From NCBI RefSeq assembly GCF_004402375.1, contig NZ_SOGJ01000034.1, forward strand, positions 62,001 to 126,000: a stretch of DNA of 64,000 bases, read 5' to 3'. The notes beneath the pieces were generated by a model that saw only the letters and a list, made by a program, of their open reading frames with translations, ran no database searches and was not told the origin of the DNA. The translations under genes were made by a program, and so were the position numbers. This document shows, piece after piece, positions 61,164 to 64,000 of this stretch; position 1 is the stretch's first letter, and every line of letters starts with the position of its first letter. The DNA comes from Cryobacterium breve (GTDB lineage: Bacteria > Actinomycetota > Actinomycetes > Actinomycetales > Microbacteriaceae).

Positions 61164-62666
61164 ATGACGAACAGCGCAGATGACCTCAGGCAGGCGACGG
61201 ATGCCGTCGCTCGCCTGGGCGCGTCCTGCGCCGACTACGAGGCCCTCGCCGACGCCCAGGTGCTCGCCGGTCAGAAGCAGATCGCGGCCGCCCGCCGTCT
61301 GCTCGAAACCCGTTCCGCGTGGATGGCGGCGACCATCGCCCGCCGGTCGCGGCCCGAGCTGGGCCACTCCGGTCTGGCCGCGCAGCAGGGCTTTGTCTCG
61401 CCCGAGGCCCTGATCCAGAAGGTGACCGGCTCAACCAGGAACGACGTGTACAAGCTCGTCGCGGTCGGAACGATGATGGCCGAGACCGAGGTGGCGGACA
61501 AGCTCATCGAAGCGGCACTGGAATCACCTGGCAGCGATGCCGGTCTCGTTGAGGCTTTCGTCGCGAAGGTGCCTTGGCAGGCCCCGATCGCCCGTGCCGT
61601 GACTGCGGGAACCCTCTCGGTCGATGCGGCCGAGTCGATCCGGGCGGGGCTGGGCCAGATCGACGCTGCGGTCACCGCCAAGAAGCTCGGCGATGCCCTC
61701 GAATCGCTCCTTGCGGAGGTCGCGTCGCTGAACGCGGATGAGGTTTTCAAGCGGGCAAGGCATCTGCGTGACCGACTCGATGAGGCCGGCATTGCCGACC
61801 GGGAGAAGCAGGCCCACGACGATCGTTTCCTGCGGGTGTACCGGCTGGGCAATGGCAACGTGCGCTTGAACGGGCTCTTCGCCCCCGAAGACGGTGAGTT
61901 CGTGCTCTCCACCTTCGACTCGATCACCAGCCCTCGCCGCGGCGGGGTGCGTTTCGTCGACAAAGACAAGGCCGCCTGGGCCAAACGCATGCAGGACGAC
62001 CCCCGCAGCACCGACCAGATCGCCGCCGACGCCCTCGTGCAGCTGCTCAAGATCGCCGGAGAGGCCGATCAGGGCAAGGTGTTCGGTGGCCGCCGGCCCG
62101 CGGTGCGCGTCATCGCGACCGAGAATGTCATCAAGTCGGCCCGGCCGGACCATTCGGCCGACCGGACGGGCCAGCCGCTTCCCGGCCAAGCTGCGCAGGG
62201 CGCGCAGGGCGCACCGGTTCCCGCCGAACCGGCCGCGCACGGGCAGATCGAAGGCAACCCCGTCCCGATCTCGCAGAAAACCATCGACCGGCTGCTCTGC
62301 GACACCGGAACCCGCGGCATCCAATTCGACGACGCCGGACAGATCATCAACCTCGGCCGTGACGAACGCCTCTTCACCGAGGCCCAGCGCGCCGCGATGG
62401 GCGTGCGGGACGGCGGATGCCGCTGGGTGGACTGCGACAGATCACCCGCCTGGAGCGAAGCGCACCACATCAACGAATGGCTGAAGGACAACGGCTACAC
62501 CGACCTCGCCGACGGGGTACTGCTCTGCCACCCCCACCACCTGCTGCTGCACAACCAACACTGGACCATCACCCGCACCGGCGCGGAATACTGGCTGCGG
62601 CCACCGATCGAGGTCGACCCGGACCACACCCTGATCGCACTGCCCAGCAAGCGGGCAACCCTGTAA
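61164..62666 (+). CDS. DUF222 / 13E12-type HNH endonuclease, copy 2
   Basis: 500-aa protein. The DUF222 helical region (EVADKLIEAALESPGSDAGL and VTAGTLSVDAAESIRAGLGQ) is followed by a longer linker than copy 1 and the HNH core: GCRWVDCDRSPAWSEAHHIN (about 418-437), NGYTDLADGVLLCHPHHLLLH. The catalytic His pair and cysteines are intact. Copy 1 and this protein share architecture but little sequence. It is directly followed (25 bp) by a 12-copy octanucleotide repeat, as copy 1 is followed by a hexanucleotide repeat. Confidence 0.87.
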   Translation: MTNSADDLRQATDAVARLGASCADYEALADAQVLAGQKQIAAARRLLETRSAWMAATIARRSRPELGHSGLAAQQGFVSPEALIQKVTGSTRNDVYKLVAVGTMMAETEVADKLIEAALESPGSDAGLVEAFVAKVPWQAPIARAVTAGTLSVDAAESIRAGLGQIDAAVTAKKLGDALESLLAEVASLNADEVFKRARHLRDRLDEAGIADREKQAHDDRFLRVYRLGNGNVRLNGLFAPEDGEFVLSTFDSITSPRRGGVRFVDKDKAAWAKRMQDDPRSTDQIAADALVQLLKIAGEADQGKVFGGRRPAVRVIATENVIKSARPDHSADRTGQPLPGQAAQGAQGAPVPAEPAAHGQIEGNPVPISQKTIDRLLCDTGTRGIQFDDAGQIINLGRDERLFTEAQRAAMGVRDGGCRWVDCDRSPAWSEAHHINEWLKDNGYTDLADGVLLCHPHHLLLHNQHWTITRTGAEYWLRPPIEVDPDHTLIALPSKRATL

Positions 62667-63012
62667 ACCGAAGGCTGGGCCGCAGGGTACGTTTGCGTCT
62701 TTGCGTCTTTGCGTCTTTGCGTCTTTGCGTCTTTGCGTCTTTGCGTCTTTGCGTCTTTGCGTCTTTGCGTCTTTGCGTCTTTGCGTCTTTGCCGGTTCGT
62801 CTCGTCCGGCAGCGGGGTTCCGGAGGACGAGGCCCCAGGGAGGTCGGTGTCGGGGAGGCCGTTTCCGTAGCGGGACCCGGGGCGGAGGGTGTAGCGTCAC
62901 CACCGAGATTCGGGTCCCAGGGGGCGCGCGCCGTCGCGGCCAGGGTGGGAAATAGGAGCAGGGGAACCACCAGCATCCGTCGCAGTGAGGAATGTCGGAG
63001 CGTCATCTTCAT
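62569..63012 (-). CDS. hypothetical exported ORF interrupted by an octanucleotide repeat
   Basis: The reading from the ATG at 63012 starts MKMTLRHSSLRRMLVVPLLL and continues FPTLAATARAPWDPN, a good Sec signal peptide (basic, hydrophobic, Ala-x-Ala). A Pro/Thr/Ser-rich stretch follows, then a Lys/Arg/Gln repeat written by the octamer array at 62692-62792. After that it runs antisense through the end of the HNH gene, so the present C-terminus is not natural. Likely the 5' end of a former gene or a repeat-switched one. Family unknown. Confidence 0.4.
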   Translation of the reverse strand: MKMTLRHSSLRRMLVVPLLLFPTLAATARAPWDPNLGGDATPSAPGPATETASPTPTSLGPRPPEPRCRTRRTGKDAKTQRRKDAKTQRRKDAKTQRRKDAKTQRRKRTLRPSLRFTGLPACWAVRSGCGPGRPRSVAAASIPRRCG

Positions 63013-63074
63013 TCCCGATCCGCGTCCCGGTGAACCGGTGGACACGGTAGGTCAGGGCGCACTTTCAGGGCGGT
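62667..63074. other. region between the second HNH gene and the GGDEF-EAL gene
   Basis: 408 bp. It contains the octanucleotide array and the signal-peptide-bearing minus-strand frame; otherwise GC-rich sequence without a supported gene on the plus strand. Confidence 0.5.
62692..62792. repeat. octanucleotide simple repeat, 12.6 copies
   Basis: Twelve perfect TTTGCGTC units (62692-62787) plus five bases of a thirteenth. Eight is not a multiple of three, so each gain or loss changes frame; three units encode an 8-residue period (RLCVFASL on plus, KTQRRKDA on minus). Confidence 0.95.
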
Positions 63075-64000
63075 TCATACCTCGGCGGTCTCCACGACAA
63101 GACCATCGGTCGGCACAGCGTGCACATCCGCGGGTAGCAGGGGAGACTCTGCGAGAGCGAGGCGACGGGCCGCGAGCCAGCCATCCAGATCGTGCGCGGA
63201 AACCGGCTGCGACAGATGGAAGCCCTGCGCGAAGTCGCAACCGAAGCCAACCAGCTGGTCGTAGGCGGCCCCGTTGTCCACCCCCTCGGCCACCATGCGC
63301 AGCCCCAGGCTGTGGGCGAGTGCGATCGCCGACGACACGAGGGTTGCTGCACGTTCGCTCTCGGCCATGGGGAAGACGAAAGACTGATCCAGCTTGAGCT
63401 CATCGATCGGCAGGTCGCGCAGATAGGCCAGCGAGCTGTAGCCCGTTCCAAAGTCGTCGACGGAGATCCGGATGCCCTGCTCGTGCAACCGGGTCAGGAT
63501 GCTTCGAGCCCGATCGCGGTCGTTGAGGAGGAATTCCTCGGTGATCTCCAATGCGAGAGCTGATGGTGGCAGACCGCGGGCGGCGATCATGGCGCCGATC
63601 CGGTTTGGCAGCTCAATGTCCACCAGGGACGAGGCTGACAGGTTCACGGCGATGGTCAGAGGATGCCCCTGCGCCTGCCAGACGCCGGCCTGATCCAGCG
63701 CCTCGCGCAGAACGACCTGCGTCAGGGAGTGCATCAGCCCGGCCTCTTCGACGATAGAAATGAACTGATCGGGCAGCAGCAGTCCACGTGTGGGGTGGTC
63801 CCAGCGCACGAGGGCCTCGACGTCGCGCACCACCCCGGTGCCGAGGTCGACCTTCGGCTGATAGTGCAGGACCAGCTGGTCATCGGTGAGTGCGACGCGC
63901 AGTTCCGCCAGGGTGCGCAATCGGATCTCACCGTGGCTGTCGTCGTCGCTGTCGTACACGTGGTGCCCGCCGCGGCTCGTTTTCGCCTTGTACATGGCCA
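63075..64000 (-). CDS. GGDEF-EAL cyclic-di-GMP protein (3' part, runs off the window)
   Basis: The last ~308 residues of a larger protein. The window edge preserves the end of a GGDEF domain (AMYKAKTSRGGHHVYD) followed by a full EAL phosphodiesterase domain: VEALVRWDHPTRGLLLPDQF, VNLSASSL, LEITEEFLLND, VDDFGTGYSSLAYLRDLPID, LKLDQSFV and MVAEGVDNGAA. The EAL motif is intact (EALVRW) and the metal/catalytic Glu, Asn, Asp and Lys positions are present, so cyclic-di-GMP hydrolysis is plausible. The N-terminal sensing part lies outside. Confidence 0.92.
   Translation of the reverse strand, partial: AMYKAKTSRGGHHVYDSDDDSHGEIRLRTLAELRVALTDDQLVLHYQPKVDLGTGVVRDVEALVRWDHPTRGLLLPDQFISIVEEAGLMHSLTQVVLREALDQAGVWQAQGHPLTIAVNLSASSLVDIELPNRIGAMIAARGLPPSALALEITEEFLLNDRDRARSILTRLHEQGIRISVDDFGTGYSSLAYLRDLPIDELKLDQSFVFPMAESERAATLVSSAIALAHSLGLRMVAEGVDNGAAYDQLVGFGCDFAQGFHLSQPVSAHDLDGWLAARRLALAESPLLPADVHAVPTDGLVVETAEV

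Overview
The window comes from a high-GC actinobacterium, most likely a cold-adapted Microbacteriaceae (Cryobacterium-like). The evidence is strong G/C third-position bias, two DUF222/13E12-type HNH genes, a mycothiol-dependent formaldehyde dehydrogenase, a secreted DUF3494 ice-binding protein and a heliorhodopsin. I see no tRNA, rRNA, CRISPR array or intact insertion sequence. This is chromosome with small accessory patches.

Layout. 0-2 kb: ABC-2 exporter (ATPase plus permease). 2-7 kb: an amino-sugar locus, with separate PTS EIIA and EIIB genes divergent from a GntR/UTRA regulator, EIIC, nagB and nagA. 7-13 kb: a broken OsmC gene, a LysE/LysG-type exporter-regulator pair, a membrane-anchored glycan-binding-like protein, the first DUF222-HNH gene followed by a cluster of simple sequence repeats, and a SnoaL-like protein. 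13-14 kb: ice-binding protein. 14.9-23 kb: genes acting on nucleic acids (NYN/LOTUS protein, NERD protein, uracil-DNA-glycosylase-like protein, helicase-IV-like helicase, SRA-HNH modification-dependent endonuclease), with a small membrane protein present as one intact and one decayed copy, each behind the same hairpin. 24-30 kb: a catabolic cluster matching the uncharacterised E. coli ygcP/ygcU/ygcW/ygcE/yqcE set. A GlpP-family antiterminator gene lies divergent from a leader that carries a clear intrinsic terminator. 30-43 kb: alpha/beta hydrolases, a DHA2 drug exporter behind a short-ORF leader, an APF-like cell-wall protein, a diacylglycerol kinase-like lipid kinase, heliorhodopsin, a MOSC protein, an EEP-family hydrolase and a quinone oxidoreductase.

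43-56 kb looks like C1/nitrogen metabolism: a giant NAD-glutamate dehydrogenase, mycothiol-dependent formaldehyde oxidation (mscR plus an MBL hydrolase), an AmiS/FmdB/FmdA amide operon and an FdhF/YdeP-type molybdoenzyme. Formaldehyde and formamide could both be taken to formate, with ammonia passing to or from glutamate; this linkage is inference. 56-64 kb: an orphan DarT-like ADP-ribosyltransferase, a thermonuclease-family protein, a Ca2+-type P-ATPase, the second DUF222-HNH gene followed by an octanucleotide repeat, and the 3' part of a GGDEF-EAL gene.

The most unusual feature at sequence scale is the number of intergenic palindromic elements. At least four families recur at constant length within the window (77-nt, 75-nt, 70-nt and 60-nt units), on both strands and in unrelated contexts. 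Simple sequence repeats with 4-, 5-, 6-, 8- and 15-nt units are also common. Starts were chosen by domain extent, overlap with the upstream stop and visible Shine-Dalgarno sequences. No database search was possible.
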